64,000 bases of DNA from Prostheceraeus crozeri (GCA_907163375.1 CAJQUW010017017.1:1-64000), one strand, 5' to 3'. Positions 1 through 12,989 are shown, counted from the first letter of the stretch. Made by a program: numbers and translations. The notes: generated by a model from the sequence alone, not told the origin.

Positions 1-2265
1 ATTCTAAGGTACATTTCGCTAATACGTTCATTTTTTTTTTTGTTCGGAAAAAATGATCCTCAGATATCAATGTGCTACACCTGCGCACTATTTATTTTTC
101 ATCGGCGGCGGGCGTTTGCTCCGCCGAAGTTGTCAGTCGGCGGCCGTTTATCGGAAGTTACATCTGTTGAGTTCATGAGGAGAAAAGAAGTTAGATCTTC
201 TCCTTAGTATCTAAGCATAGGCTATTATTATAATCCTTCGCTTAATCGAATAAAACAGATAGTCTATAATCTCAATACTGATTAAAATTAGTACAGAAGA
301 ATTCGGTAAATATTCACCATCTGAAATTGTTGGTGATGCAGATAGCTACCCCGTCGGCACCATTCACGGTACCTACATATACATGTAGTTAGCCTATGCA
401 TTAATCATCACTAAAATAGAAGCACAAAAGATAGCTTTTGGTCATAGCACAAACACCACTAAATATTAATAGCATAAGCCTTCGTTCATATTGCATAAAA
501 GCGAGATGAATTAATGAAAGATTATCAATTATCTATATTTTACATATAAAGGCCTGACGAATATCAGTATCGAGGTTGAAATTAAATTATCGAGTTGAAT
601 ATAATCCATGTATTTTTATTGTCTTTACAGAGGTCTTAAATGGGTATTTATAAAAATTATTTTGCTGAATGCGCACTGGTGGAAGGAATCCACCAACACT
701 CCCATACTCGTTCAACTGGGGCAGCGGGTAGTAGGCACAAGGATGACTCTTTGTAAAAGTGAAATTGAAATTTAGGTTTATTGCATGTATGAATGAAACT
801 TATTCATTGAAGAATAGTGCAAAACCCAATAGAAATTAAGAAAATAAATTTTCGAATCATATTTTCTGTTTTCATGCAGCAGTAAAACGCTTTACTAGGA
901 ATTTAAATTTCAAATGTCTTAAATAGAACGGAAAAACTTTATACTATTTTAAAAAATAGTATTCCTCAATTTTATCCCCGTTGTACGCAATGTTCCAATG
1001 ATTTCTTCCGTAGATTCTCAAGAAAAAAAAAAATTTGATAACGTTATTACAACATAATTTTATTTATAATATTTGTTATGCACTAGAAACACACTTAGCA
1101 ATAAGCTCATTCAATTTGTACAACGTTGCAAAAGTTTTCCTAGCTTTGTCTTTGTTCATACATACTGAAAACGCTGAACCTTGAAGTGAATGAGTAAATT
1201 AGAATAAAGGAAATGTCAAGTAAAACTTTATATGGTATATCAACAAATAAATTCAATATATTTCGGACTTCTACACGAAGTATGTATTCTTCAGGGAATG
1301 AACAATTAAACATTTGGAACTAACGAATTGAGTAGTTTTGATTGTATATATTTCATCGCTTTAAAAATATTTCTCAAGAGAGTAAATCTAGACTTTTAGT
1401 TGCACGATTTAAATAACTAACGAAAACATATATGATTATGGCATCTGTGCAATAAAAGATTATCAAAATGGATATTTACAGCCAATGACCTACATCTCGA
1501 TTTTGTGGAACAGCCGAGGATAAATTTCTTTTGTTCTTCGCCCACCATGTGATAGCGTATTCAAGTCCTTCCGCTTCCGACATTTTCCACTCAATTAATT
1601 ATTGACCTTTATTTTAAATGAAATGCCACCAAAGCCAGCTTACTTAGTGAATTTATTTAAAAGATCAATTTCAAGGGGGTTTTAATTCTTGGTTATTACC
1701 AACTAGACAGAATTTTTGGTCTTTTCCTCAGGAAACACGATGTGTTTCTTAAGTTCCAGTTAGAAATGCAGTGGGGACAGCTATTCATGTAATCATAAAT
1801 TAAAACGAAAAATTCTCGCCGGCGGCAGGGGGTCTACAATGTTTACTTTCAATGACATAGATCATTATGCTATAAAGCAAGAGATCCTGGGAAATCCAAC
1901 CTTGAGATGTATCTATGCGAATAGAAAGATCTCCAGCATGCATTAATCTATATATACAAAAGCTCAAAATAATTAGAGCATATTTTATCTATTAGATACT
2001 CAAATGAAAATTTGAACATGATGTTTTACATAACATAATTTGCGATATTCTTTAGTTTGCTTCCGTATAATTTTGCATGAGAAGGTGGGGAGTTTCAGAA
2101 AAAACATCAAAGATGAACTCTGCTCGTTGGTATTGAATTTGCATACATTATTGACAGAAAAAGGAAAGAAATGAAAACCATTGAAATGTACTGAAGCTAA
2201 ATGCAGAAGGATGTAAAGCATATGCGTATAACTAAATGCGTGCCGAAAATAAAACAACATACCCC
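1..2265. other. AT-rich non-coding DNA
   Basis: No convincing coding region or complete transposon was seen. The stretch has short GC-rich islands (about 100-160 and 1818-1830) and AT-rich sequence. A Penelope-like tail motif near 1240-1310 is listed separately. Short frames here show no domain. Confidence 0.5.
1240..1312 (-). repeat. Penelope-like 3' tail motif, degenerate
   Basis: Read on the minus strand, the segment has CCTGAAGA, a small hairpin (ACTTC..GAAGT), then CCGAAATA and a TATTGAATTTATT tail. This layout resembles pseudo-LTR tails of Penelope-like elements, which often contain a CTGATGA..GAAA hammerhead core. Here the first core box differs (CTGAAGA), so at best it is a decayed copy. 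No coding sequence is attached. Confidence 0.3.
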
Positions 2266-2269
2266 ATAT

Positions 2270-2490
2270 GTGAGTTTGATAATTATTCAGGCACCGGGAT
2301 AACGAGCATTTCTGGTCTCTCTTTGATGTTATGGTCATCAAAATCGGTAACCTAGGAAATAATTGGTGATATCGTGGATAGTTATCACAAAATCATGACC
2401 GCTCTTCAATGAGAATGTTATCCTCTCATCAAGATTCGAGAATTCCCCTGTGATGTTAGGAGTGCGAATATTGTAAAGTTTTATGGCAAA
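2270..2490 (+). repeat. Foldback repeat family FB1, left arm
   Basis: This segment matches the reverse complement of 4260-4500 with many substitutions. The shared core includes TGGTCATCAAAATCGG, CCTAGGAAATAATTGGTG and GTTATCACAAAAT. Related sequence is at 48168-48440 and in both halves of 54460-55230. No open frame is conserved between copies. It appears to be a non-coding dispersed foldback repeat of unknown class. Confidence 0.65.
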
Positions 2491-4259
2491 TAAGTCTCAA
2501 TAATTCTTTTTCTAACTTTCCTCCCACAACATTTTTACTCTAATTACACTAAAGTAGTACCCAAAAACACCATGTGAGGCGAATGAACGAAGGCTCAAAG
2601 GGAAAACAACTAGCGAGGTGTGTTTGCCAGATTGCTTGCGTTTTCATGTTTGTTGTACCACTGTAATCCTGATACGTGAGAATTAGCTGCAAGTATATGT
2701 GCCAATTGCTATTGTTTGCCTACCTTAAGCATAGAATTTTTGCACCTAGGTCGCATTTTAGGTGCCCAAAATGAAAATGCGCGTGTTATGACGATATAAT
2801 AAAAGTTAATTTACATAAAAATTGCTCATGTTGTAATACATGAAATTTTATAAGCCCAAATTGGGTTTTCATCAAAGAGCCAATTTGATTCTAACGCATT
2901 CATTGCAACGATTGAACCACAATATTAATTTTTTTTTGTTTTATTTTCTTAAGCTCAAAATCATATTTCAATATTTTCATCCATTGTTGATTGCTGGGCT
3001 TGGCAAGCTATGTCTTCTTAAGCTCTAAATCAATTTCAGTATTTTTCTATCCATGTTGACTTGAATGCTGCGTTTGTCAAGCTAAGTTGAGTGGGCAGAT
3101 ACAAATTCATATTACACACGGCTCGACATTTAGAGAATCAAAGATGGTAAGATAATTTAATTGATATCTGTACTTTTCGTATTTGTAGACATGACAATGA
3201 CCACATAAATAATTATCATGCAGTTATAGAGTATATCATTAGTTCTTAAAATCACTAACTGTGCGCTGATAGATTGCAGAAAATTTGTTTATTTTTTTGT
3301 GGAACAAGCTTGGTGGTTTTGTTTTTAATTGTCATTTCTGAATCCCAATGCATCAGAACCACACGTGCTGCCATGTAGACAGAGTCTTATACTTTGCATT
3401 ATATATACTGTGTTGAAATAAGTTCATTGCAAATTCATTAAAATATGCAGATAGATTGAATTGAAATGCAAGTAGATAGAACTCTCATGTGATCAGAATA
3501 AAATAAGGTACTCTTGTTAAGACATTTTTATGTGATTTATTAGACGCAATTTTAATAAACACAATGCAACACCGCATTTGATTGTATTTTAGTATTATTT
3601 TGAATGTTTGTACAAGTTTTGTATATCAATTTGGGAGATTTTTCTTCTCATGTTTCAGTAAGATGTATTTGTTATATGCCTATGCTAGTTTGTTACATGC
3701 CCTTCTTATAGAAGAGTAAACAAGAGTGTATATACTCTCATGGTATGATGCGTTTGTATAAAAAATAAATTTTGTTATTCAATTCCACGATGCTTTGATT
3801 TTTTTAATCATATTTATATAATGTAGAAGAAACCTTTTCTCAATTTAAATAATGCCATGTATCAAAGATTAACTCTTAAAGTATGATGAAGTATTAATTA
3901 CTACATGGATATAGGCCTACTATCAATAATTAATGCTAAGTAAAGCTGTAATGGGATGAATAAAAATTTCCGGCTGATAATCATGTTATAAGATCCTTAG
4001 ATACTACTGAAATTACAATTTGCAAGTAGTGCTGATTTTTATTCTATATCTGATTTTTCTACGTGCCAATCCATCCAGGAATTTCACCTATTTTGCACCC
4101 GTTTGCTATTCTCGAGTGTCACCAGGCTTTTGGCACGTAAGTGCGACCTAAATTCGCACGCAGAGGATTACAGTGTACTTAAGTGGTAATGAGAAAGGAT
4201 GTTGACGAACTAGAAGAAAGTTGTGGAGGGAAATTAGAAAAAGAATTATTGAGTTTATT
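2491..4259. other. AT-rich spacer between two FB1 arms
   Basis: About 1.8 kb with no recognisable gene. A mini-duplication around 2935-3060 repeats a motif of the type TTCTTAAGCTC(T)AAA...TCA. Whether this spacer belongs to a single large foldback element or lies between independent insertions cannot be decided. Confidence 0.4.
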
Positions 4260-4570
4260 TGCATAAAACTTACATATTCGCACTCCTTACATCGTAGGGA
4301 TTCTGAAGATAATATACATGAATGTCTCTGATGAAAAGTGAGAAGATGACATTCTCTAGTCAAGTGAGTCATTAAATTTTGTGATAACTTCACGATATGC
4401 ACCAATTATTTCCTAGGTCACCGATTTTGATGACCAGTACATCAAATCAGAGAACTCAGACAGTGCGCGTGCCCAATTACCATACCCAACATGTTTTCCT
4501 ATTGAAAATTTGCAATTTGTGAATTGATTGAAATTTCAGCGTTGATTTAGGTGATCCGTTCTTTGTGATC
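4260..4570 (-). repeat. Foldback repeat family FB1, right arm
   Basis: Inverted partner of 2270-2490. Outward of the shared core it continues with sequence also found at 54780-55040 and ends near a GATTGAAATTTCAGCG motif. That motif resembles the terminus of the full palindromic copy at 54460-55230. It looks like a genuine element end rather than random AT-rich similarity. Confidence 0.6.
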
Positions 4571-6330
4571 AGCTCTGGTCACATCATGAAATTATGTGAA
4601 TTTTGGGATTACTTTTAAAAATTAAACGAATGTACAGTATATTCTGTATATTTGTAAACGATGCTTACATAAATTCTCTAAATCATTGCGTCATTTAAGT
4701 TACATCGTATGATTGTACTAGTACATGGTTGGAAACCGTCCTACGGGCCCGGTCACTCTAATTAGGTTTATGTCGACGATTGGACGACATATCATTCTAG
4801 AATTAGTTGTTTAGTCAGTTGAAATATAATTGCAACATTGTAGGAGTACGATAACATGATTTTTTATGGACTTCAAACATTGCGAACCGTTTATTGAAAA
4901 TAATTCTTCAAATCAGTTATTCAAAGTGGCTGATAGCTAATTGTTGCTGAAAGTAGGCGATGATACATAAAGTTAAGGTACTTAGTAAAACCGCTAGCAT
5001 GAAGAAAAATTATTAATTTCTTGTTGCTTTTCCGTTTTGTAGGGAACGGTGTTCAAAGACACAACTATTTGGAGGTAAATTAATGAGATCAAGTAATAAG
5101 TCTATTTATTAGTGAATTCACGGTTGTTTTGCTCAAAAATTCTGATTGCACCTAAAGTTTAGATCTTCGTAATGAGTACTACGAAGCTTTTCATAGTTGG
5201 ATTGACGGCAGTGAGGGCACGTCGATGCTGATTGAGTATTGATCCCATAGGCAATTTTTTGCTTATCCATCTTGTTTTAAGCTGTACTCGATCTCAAACA
5301 GTGTTTTCGGAATCGCATGCTCTAAAATAAATGAATTTTTGTAGGCAATCATGTTTGCTAGCAATCTATCAGAAAAACTCATTCCATATCTTGAATAAGT
5401 TATTACGCGAATTGCTGTTCAATCTTTTTCATACGCGTACAAAAGATATTATTATTTAAGTACGAATACATTCGTCTGATAAACTGATAGAAGATCAATT
5501 TGGATAGAAATTGATGTAAAATTAGCATCAGTTTGCGCTTCATCGGGAACTCTTACCTATATTGAGTAGTACGGTATCGCTTACCGTATGCTACACTGAA
5601 AACGAGAAATGGAATGATGTTTGACGGTTTAAGATGAGCAGCTGCAGTCTCATTTAATAGGTTGCAGAGACGCCGGCTTTGATTACGCCGGCGCTGGCCT
5701 GGCTGACCGACTTTCTCCTGGATGGCGACCGCAGGCTGTCAAAAACCTTTTTTGGGAGTTTATGTCTAATTTTCTCCTTCTTTAATCGTAGCTGTTATGT
5801 AAATCGCTGGATACGAAATTCTCAAGCTAAATTGATAATACCAACTTCACCATACAATTTGAAACTTACAACTGATACGAGATTCTGGCATGGTTACAGA
5901 GATTTGGTATGTTTTGCATTTCGATATGCTGACGTTCCTTTCGTGATATATAAGCATTTGCTTGATATTCAAACAATGCGAGGCAATTCCTCTTGTGATT
6001 GGCTGATTAAAAAAAACAACATGCCAAAATTTTATTTTAGTATCCATCTTCGCATGGATGTCCAAAAATCGTATGAGAACTGATAAGAAAATGAAGATGA
6101 TGATAAACATTGACCGATCAAAGAATTGTTTAATATCATATACATCAGATGCTACATGTAAGTAAAGTTGCTATACTATTTATCATCAGACTGCATTCAC
6201 TGCTCACGATATTCACGAAATTCTCGATGTCTTCACGCACATTCCCGATCAAGCATTGGATATAAATGGACCACAAGTATGACTTCAACGACTCTAAGAT
6301 ACCAATGGGAGCAATTTACCACAATCTAGA
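4571..6330. other. Non-coding DNA
   Basis: No supported gene. A locally GC-rich patch at 5660-5750 lies in an open frame to about 6083 with no family resemblance, overlapped by an equally long antisense frame. I treat both as chance. Confidence 0.4.
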
Positions 6331-7746
6331 GATAAAATTAAAAAACTAATTCTTGCACAATGCATTTCGTCCACTCTTATTCAAGTGCATAACATGGGTA
6401 CTAACTATAAAATTTACAAAATCTGAAATCATTATTAATTCTACAGTATATATAATCTATGAATGAAATTGAGAGCATGCAAACCTATAATCTAGTAGAC
6501 TTAATAGATATGAACTAATAACAATTGAGTAAATAACCTAGATATTAGAAGAAGCAAAACAGAGACTAAAGCTACCAAGGTAAGTACAAGGGTGGAAATA
6601 AAATCTTTTTGCTAACACGAGTCGGGATCTCGCGCAAATTGACGAGAGACTCTGTGATTCCTAATGTGTGTTTGTTGTTGATATGGTAATTAATGCTAAA
6701 TTATTCAAAGCAGTTTGTCTCTCGTTGTTACAGACTTGCAATATGTCTTGTGATGCTGCTAGCTGGAATTGCAGTGGACCTTGGTGGACATTTTAAAGGG
6801 TTGGCTAACCACTTTGGAGGGTGTTCCGAAACTCTCTCATTCAGACATCTTACCGTCTTCCCAACGTACTTGCTTCCACAGGTACAATGAAATTGATAAA
6901 TTACATTGATTCACTTCGATTAAATGGGTATCCTGAGTCATTTTTCGATAGGCATTCAATAAGAGAGTTGTCAGTGAGAGAAGATGTGTATGGACCTGAA
7001 AAGAAGAAAATATTCTTAAGACTTCCATTCATTGGAGACAAAAGTGCGTTGACTTTTAGAAATAGCTTCAACAAAGCATTCAGTGTATTTCCTAGTGCTC
7101 GTTTGCAAGTGATTTTCACTACACGAAGGATTCCGATACGCTCTCTGAAGGATAGATTGCCGCTCTTCTCCACATCAAATGTAATTTATCAATTTCATTG
7201 TACCTGTGGAAGCAAGCACGTTGGGAAGACGGTAAGATGTCTGAATGAGAGAGTTTCGGAACACCTTCCAAAGTGGTTTAGCCAACCCTTTAAAATGTCA
7301 CAAGATCCACTGCAATTACAGCTAGCAGCATCAAAGACATTTGCAAGTCTGTAACAACGAGAGACAAACTGCTTTGAATAATTTTAGCATTAAGTACCAC
7401 ATCAACAACAAACACACATTAGGAATCACAGAGTCTCTCGTCATTTTGCGCGAGAATCCCGACTCGTGTTAGCAAAAAGATTTTATTTCCACCCTTTACT
7501 TACCTTGGTAGCTTTAGTCTCTGTTTTGCTTCTTCTAATATCTAGGTTATTTACTCAATTGTTATTAGTTCATATCTATTAAGTCTACTAGATTATAGGT
7601 TTGCATGCTTTCAATTTCAATTCATAGATTTATTACCTGTAGAATTATATGATTTCAGATTTTGTATTTTATTTAGTTAGTCCATGTTTGCACTTGAATA
7701 AGAGTGGACGAAATGCATTGTGCAAGAATTAGTTTTTAATTTTATC
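6331..7746 (+). mobile_element. Penelope-like element fragment with inverted 3' copy
   Basis: The plus-strand sequence from about 6909 to 7746 reads as the 3' part of a Penelope-like retroelement: end of the reverse transcriptase, GIY-YIG endonuclease and 3' untranslated region. The segment 6331-6908 is a close reverse complement of 7183-7746, leaving a single-copy centre of about 275 bp. The arms differ at only a scatter of positions, so the structure is fairly recent. Penelope-like elements are known for inverted and tandem partial copies, and such snap-back structures are characteristic of their integration. No clear target duplication was found at the outer borders. Confidence 0.8.
6899..7472 (+). 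pseudogene. Penelope-like RT C-terminus plus GIY-YIG endonuclease
   Basis: The segment encodes the connection between the reverse transcriptase (NGYPESF, then LPFIGDKS) and the endonuclease. In the endonuclease, YQF and HVGKT stand for the GIY and YIG boxes, followed by a conserved Arg (RCLNERVSEH). The CTC pair fits the Zn-binding cysteines of metazoan Penelope endonucleases. Near the end, GITESLVILRENPDSC supplies the conserved acidic residue region. In the family this domain nicks target DNA during retrotransposition. The RT core is absent and the reading frame is broken about once, so this copy is a fossil. Family assignment is firm from the motif order. Confidence 0.8.
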
Positions 7747-9420
7747 AAATGGGAATTTAGTGGCCTTATTTATTTATAAACTGAGTAAAGGGGAATCATT
7801 TTTTAAACAAATCATAGAGAGATTATTATCTTGCATGCCATACTTGATTCTGCCTGATTCGGTAACCCAAGATAGAGATTTCCTATACGTCACGATTGTA
7901 AACAATTGAAAATAATACTTTAGATCAGTATAGTATAGTAGTCACACCTTTTTTTCCTCATTGGCACCATGCTTTTGATTGAGTACAAGTTTGGTTGCGC
8001 TCTATGACACCGGTCTGGATCTGAATGTATAAGTCTCAGACATTGATGCTTAGAATAATTTAAAAGGTTGAATATAACATGGAGAGGAAAGCATTATATT
8101 CATCGACTTTAACGAATGGCTGCTAATCTAATTTTGATACTACGAGTGCCTCTCTGCTTTTTATCTCTCTCCCCTATAAATGGAATGGCTTCATACGCTT
8201 TTTTGATATGTTCTTCAATTGGGTGAAATAGGGACAAGACCGCAATTCATTGCGTAAACAATCGAAGTACGTTAGGTCTACGCTATGGAATAATGCAGGA
8301 TTTTTCATAAGGGGTAAAATATTGATCGGATGCACTGTCTCGAAGATCAATGGTATTGAAAGGTTCCGGAACTTAATAAAGCATCTCAACACAGAAGGCA
8401 AATATTGACAGCAGTGACATTATACCAGTGAAGACACTTTTTCCTCACAATCCGGAGTTTTATGTTAAAACTCTCGTCTTGGAATAATGGGAAACGCGAG
8501 TCGGTGCAATATCTATCTGATTTTTCAAAACAAGAAAGTTACTCATGAATTTCGGGCATTCTTTTGGTAAGTGTTCGACTTTTTTCAAAACTACAAATTC
8601 GATTTTCGTCAATGCAAACATGATTCAACATTTATCAGTTTTCCGTGTAACAATGTTGTGCACGACATGAGGACAGTATTAAACAACAACAAACAAACAA
8701 TGTGTGGTATGAACTTGGATAAACTTCTATTCATAATATATACAGTACTTTTGCATATTCTAGAGATGAGTAAGCTATTGAGTATTGAGTAATCCAAAAT
8801 ATTGACATTAAACACTACCAATAGATGAGTAAGACTACATGATACTATCAGTATTACATTAAACGCATGATAGGTCCACAGCAAAGACACCAGCTAGTCT
8901 TTGGTCCATAATGTGATCTAATAAATGGTATATACTAGGTACCTGCGAATCGGCAAATTTAGAATCGAATAGCATCCTTGAAGCTTTGCAGGTTCCCAGC
9001 CTATTAAAGCACGGCTTGCTTGTTTTAAATTTACTCTGGCAGAGAAAAAGGCAGTGTATTTTTCTCACATAAATAGGTAATATGGGCACCTTGGTTCACT
9101 CAAGGTCGCTACGCTGCCGGGAAATCAAAAGCCAGGTGATCGCACTTCTATATCTCTATCATATAATTCAAAATGATCAACTTCGAGAGAAACAAAACAT
9201 TTTAGATCAATTTAACGCCATTGTTGTCCCCAGATACGTAAGAGGTTTGTTCCCTAAAGGAGGGGGAAATCAGTGAAGATCCTAATGGTGCAACTCCGAA
9301 CCTAGCACCATGCGTAAATAGTAAAGCCCGCCTGCAATTGCGTTTGGAAAAATCTTAATTATAGAGTAAAATTTATCTCAAAAAGAAGTTAAGTTTTGAA
9401 AATGGCTCGGCGTTCATAAA
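7747..9420. other. Non-coding DNA
   Basis: No supported gene or complete element. Several 60-90 codon frames on both strands overlap each other and have no motifs. Confidence 0.4.
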
Positions 9421-9429
9421 CGGGTTGAA

Positions 9430-10206
9430 TAGTGTTTCTCAACGTTTAATGTCCTGTGGCTCAAACTTAAATTAATCAAGAATTCGTGGCCCATGTTTTT
9501 TGAACAAGGCTGCTTCTCTTTGCAAGGACCTGCATCGAAAACAAGGAAATAGTAACGTCAAATAAACTTGTTGTCTACAAATCGTGTTTTTTGTAATCAT
9601 AAAATGAAGCATGCTGTCATACTTGCTCCAGGGGAAAAAGTACCACAAGTTATTTCACAACCTGCAGGTGTAGTTTTGTACACACAGTGCTTTTGATTAG
9701 CTGAAAAGTGCTAAAATCTATTTGTACCTCTGATACAGTTGCACACGCTTAAAAACATGAGCAATCATTTTATTTAGCTTAAATGTGCAACTTTATAAAG
9801 ATAAGTAATGTAGCGAAAGGGCGTGTTCTTTCTTAGAACTAGATAGATATTATCACTAGATTAGATAATATCACAATGCGAATGCGCATAGCAAAAATTC
9901 ATTCGAAAATCAAGTGCAGTAAACTTCTTGAGCCTCAATGACTGCCTTGATACTTTTGTTGGTTTATTTATATCCTAGTCCAATGACTGGCTCAAATTCA
10001 GTCAAAGCAAATCACGGTTCACTATCTATGCTCAATATCTAACCGACTCAGATTTTTTTGATGATATATCAATGAATTCCGATCAAATAATCCTCTCGTT
10101 TGAAATACGGGCACTTATTTTGCCCTTACTTATCTAACTTCATCTCAAAAGCATGAGAACCACTTTCGGAGCCTCGTGGCCACATGGCTCTCATTGATTA
10201 CCACTG
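9430..10206. mobile_element. Probable degraded hAT (Charlie-like) non-autonomous element
   Basis: The left end reads TAGTGTTTCTCAACG and the right end, reversed, reads CAGTGGTAATCAATGAGAG. Both resemble the common hAT/Charlie terminus CAGTGGTTCTCAAC. Flanking bases GGTTGAAT and GGTTAAAA agree at 6 of 8 positions, as expected for an old 8-bp duplication. Subterminal stretches pair loosely (CCTGTGGCTC with the GTGGCCAC-rich right side). No transposase is visible. An old relic is likely but not proven. Confidence 0.4.
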
Positions 10207-10214
10207 GGTTAAAA

Positions 10215-11220
10215 TACCCAAAGGAATATTCATTCTTAATCAGCTCTCCACTTAATGAAGCAGTATTAACAAGTGGATCAAATTTCTACCACATACTGAA
10301 ATTGTCTAGGAACAATATGAGACATTTCCCAGGAACCACTATCGTAAAACTTTGAGGAAAGGACCTAATACGCTTTGTATTTTCGCCAGCCATTTTGGCA
10401 AAAAAAAGTATTGGTTATAATAAAGAAATATTGCTTCAAGTATTGTTACAATCCCATATAAGATGGCTACGAAAAACGCCACATCTCAATATAATCAACT
10501 GTGTATGAATCATCGTCTCAGAACGAGAAGTGATAGTATGCGCTACCATGAATGACGTTGTCGCAGCTTTTTATGACAATATGTCTTCCAACCTGTGATT
10601 TACATGCATTTCACTTCAATTTTCGTACATCAGATTAGCTTGCATGCAAAATTAATGTATCAAACTGGATCTACTTACGATATCGTTCTTTTTCGTGCTA
10701 AATTTGATGAGAAGCTTTATGTAGGAAGATACATGAAAATTAAATTTAAGATTATGAAAGTACAAAAATGCAGAACGTGCTAATCAAGGAGTCTCAAATT
10801 TGTAGTTCGGCAACCAAATTTAGAAAGATATGTCAGAACTAGACTGGGTACGGTATAGCCTACTGCTTTGAGGGCGTGGTCTGTTCATATTGAGATTCAT
10901 ATATGGAAGCTGCCCGAATACCGACCCCCTTAATAAAATCACTCCTGAAACTTCAATTAAAATTGTATATGCGTAAATTTTAAAACAATCATCTTATCAT
11001 GCACCGCATATTTTTCGCTACTTCCCCACTAAGTATTGCTTTTCCAATCATTATATTACATCTACAAAAGACGGATGTGCTTCAAAATTTAAGTGCCCTA
11101 ATAACAGTCTCTGCGCCTTAAAACCGACCATGTGGTGCCCTTTTATCGGCCATGATGATTCCTTATGGGTAGTAACTAGATATATGACTTCAAGCTGGAA
11201 ATCTGAAATCGTAGTGTTAC
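10215..11220. other. Non-coding DNA
   Basis: AT-rich; nothing recognised on either strand. Confidence 0.4.
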
Positions 11221-11221
11221 G

Positions 11222-11860
11222 TATGTATATAATAAAATAAAATAATAAATGCGTCACTGAGCTTTGGAATAGTCCCTGAACAATGGAAATCATCAAATAT
11301 TGTCCCAATGCCAAAAACAAGACATCCATAAACACTAGGAGACTTCCGTCCAATATCAGTCACCCCCGTTCTGTCAAGAATGGTAGAGAGAATGTTCAAA
11401 TTCAAATATCTGAATCCAATAATAAGTCAATTTCCGTAACCTTTCAAAGATCAACATGCCTTCCGACCATCAGGAGGAACAACAGGAGCCTAAGTTGCGT
11501 TTACCCACACTATCATGAGCCTTCTCGAGATCAACAGCGTTGTGAGAGTCATTTCCCTGGACTTGTCAAAGGCATTTGATACGGTGAGACGCGGCAATCT
11601 AATCCGAAAAATGTGCAATCTTAACATATGCAACGAACTGTACAACTGGGTCATCGACTTCTTCACTGAACGCCGACAAACGACAAGTTATGGAGGCACC
11701 ATCTCTGAAGAATCAAAAATTAACGCTGGTGTAGCAAAAACAAAATCGGAAACTTCCATCAATCGAAATACATGTGGTTCTATAATATCCTCAATTAAAC
11801 CGCAAACACCTCAATGTCAATGGGAAAAATCAGTAGTTCTGCTGTTTGTCTGGTAACCCC
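11222..11860 (+). pseudogene. LINE reverse transcriptase fragment (fingers/palm)
   Basis: Across shifted frames the plus strand reads FGIVPEQWKSSNIVPMPK, then GDFRPISVTPVLSRMVERM, then an AFRPSGGTTGA-type stretch. It continues with a clear RT block: ISLDLSKAFDTVRRGNLIRK (11543-11602), CNELYNWVIDFF and a GGTISEESKINAGV segment that in relatives precedes the QGS box. These are RT motifs 1-4 of non-LTR retrotransposons. The YADD catalytic motif is not found downstream and the frame changes at least three times. The copy is truncated at both ends. Confidence 0.75.
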
Positions 11861-12333
11861 AGACAGCAGCAGTTTTGGGAAAATATTGACGACTTCAGGT
11901 CTCTTGACGAAGTCGACATCATCTCATTAAGGACACGCTCCGTTTCAAGAAAATTACCGTTGCATCATCATTGCTCACTGAAGTGACTTCTGTGCATCTG
12001 TGCTGCCTTCTTCCTAGATTTGACCACTAAGATAAAATAATCATCGATGACTATGAGCATATTTGAAAAGGGAATTGTGTCCCTGTTCTTTCTCTTTCGT
12101 CGTTATTGGAGATGCAAAAATGTCCAGTTGTACGGACCACACAATTAGATTCATCTGCGCACGCTTCAGTTTCCTAGAAAGGAAGAATTGTATGTAACCC
12201 TAATATCGAAATGGCACATCACAGATTAGACAACTTGCTCATTCTCAAATGGATAATTCGTGTATCGCTTGCTATTGGAAATGGCAAACAATAAACTTTC
12301 AGCAGGGGACACCAGAGCCAGTGAGAGATGCGT
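11861..12333. other. Non-coding DNA between LINE fragment and hAT element
   Basis: Possible decayed continuation of the LINE, but no motif can be recognised. Confidence 0.3.
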
Positions 12334-12357
12334 GCTGTGATCAGAGCTGGAAAAATT

Positions 12358-12482
12358 CCACTGAAATTTTTTATTTCCAATTCCAATTCAAGAGCAGAAA
12401 TTTCAATTCCAATTCCAGTCGAAACAGTTCAATTCAATTCCAATTTCAATTCCATAATGAGATTCAATTCCGAATTCCGATA
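12358..12482 (+). repeat. Left subterminal AATTCC hexamer array of hAT element
   Basis: Irregular repetition of TTCCAATTCCAA-type units with short interruptions, starting directly after the left terminal inverted repeat. The right end has the complementary array. Position and symmetry suggest transposase binding sites, as known for subterminal repeats of hAT elements. The exact role here is inferred. Confidence 0.75.
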
Positions 12483-12743
12483 ATTGCATGACACGTATAT
12501 GTTAATGTATCTACTCGCTTCAATCTAACCCATGTGCCCGTATCCTATCCTCGTTATTCCTGTGTGCCGTTCCCTGCGTCGTTCATATGTGCGTTCTCAT
12601 GTTCACAGTTCATATTTCTTGTGTACATGTACATGTATATATGTAGCCGGTCAGCCTACGCCATTTTCGTTTCGTAAACGAGATATTCAATATCTTGTGA
12701 AAAAGAAAAAAGAAAATTAACGGTCAGCAAAGAATCAAACGCT

Positions 12744-12764
12744 GAGAGAGAGAGAGAGAGAGAG
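12744..12764. repeat. (GA)n microsatellite
   Basis: About ten GA units inside the hAT element, abutting the MITE-like segment that starts at 12765. Confidence 0.95.
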
Positions 12765-12865
12765 CATAGAAATTAACAATACCATAGAAAGTCCTAGAAT
12801 GGAAATTGCATGAAAATTATGGGACACGCCGGGGGAACTAAGTTGGGTCAAAACGCAAATTGTGC
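12765..12865 (-). repeat. Partial copy of the CATAGAAAT MITE family
   Basis: Starts CATAGAAATTAACAAT, continues with TAGAATGGAAATTG and then GCCGGGGGAACTAAGTTGGG. In this order and orientation these blocks match the reversed right half of the complete MITE at 37307-37561. The opposite end was not found, so it is a truncated or strongly diverged copy nested within the hAT element. Confidence 0.6.
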
Positions 12866-12989
12866 GAGCTGGTTTCCATGTTTTCTTATTTGTATTTACA
12901 TTTATCAAGCCAAATTGTGATCTGGATTGCTGCCACTTGTCCAAAGATCATACACAAAAGCAACAGTGAATTTACAAAATACTGCGGCG

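Noticed and set aside
5679-6110. Overlapping sense and antisense open frames (134 and 87 codons)
   Set aside because: They shadow each other, have no motif or codon signal, and one merely begins in a GC-rich patch.
6693-6890. Hydrophobic 65-codon frame that looks like a membrane segment
   Set aside because: It lies in the inverted arm of the Penelope fragment and is antisense to the endonuclease region.
12249-12491. 80-codon frame rich in FQFQF and NSN
   Set aside because: It is the translation of the AATTCC hexamer array of the hAT terminus.
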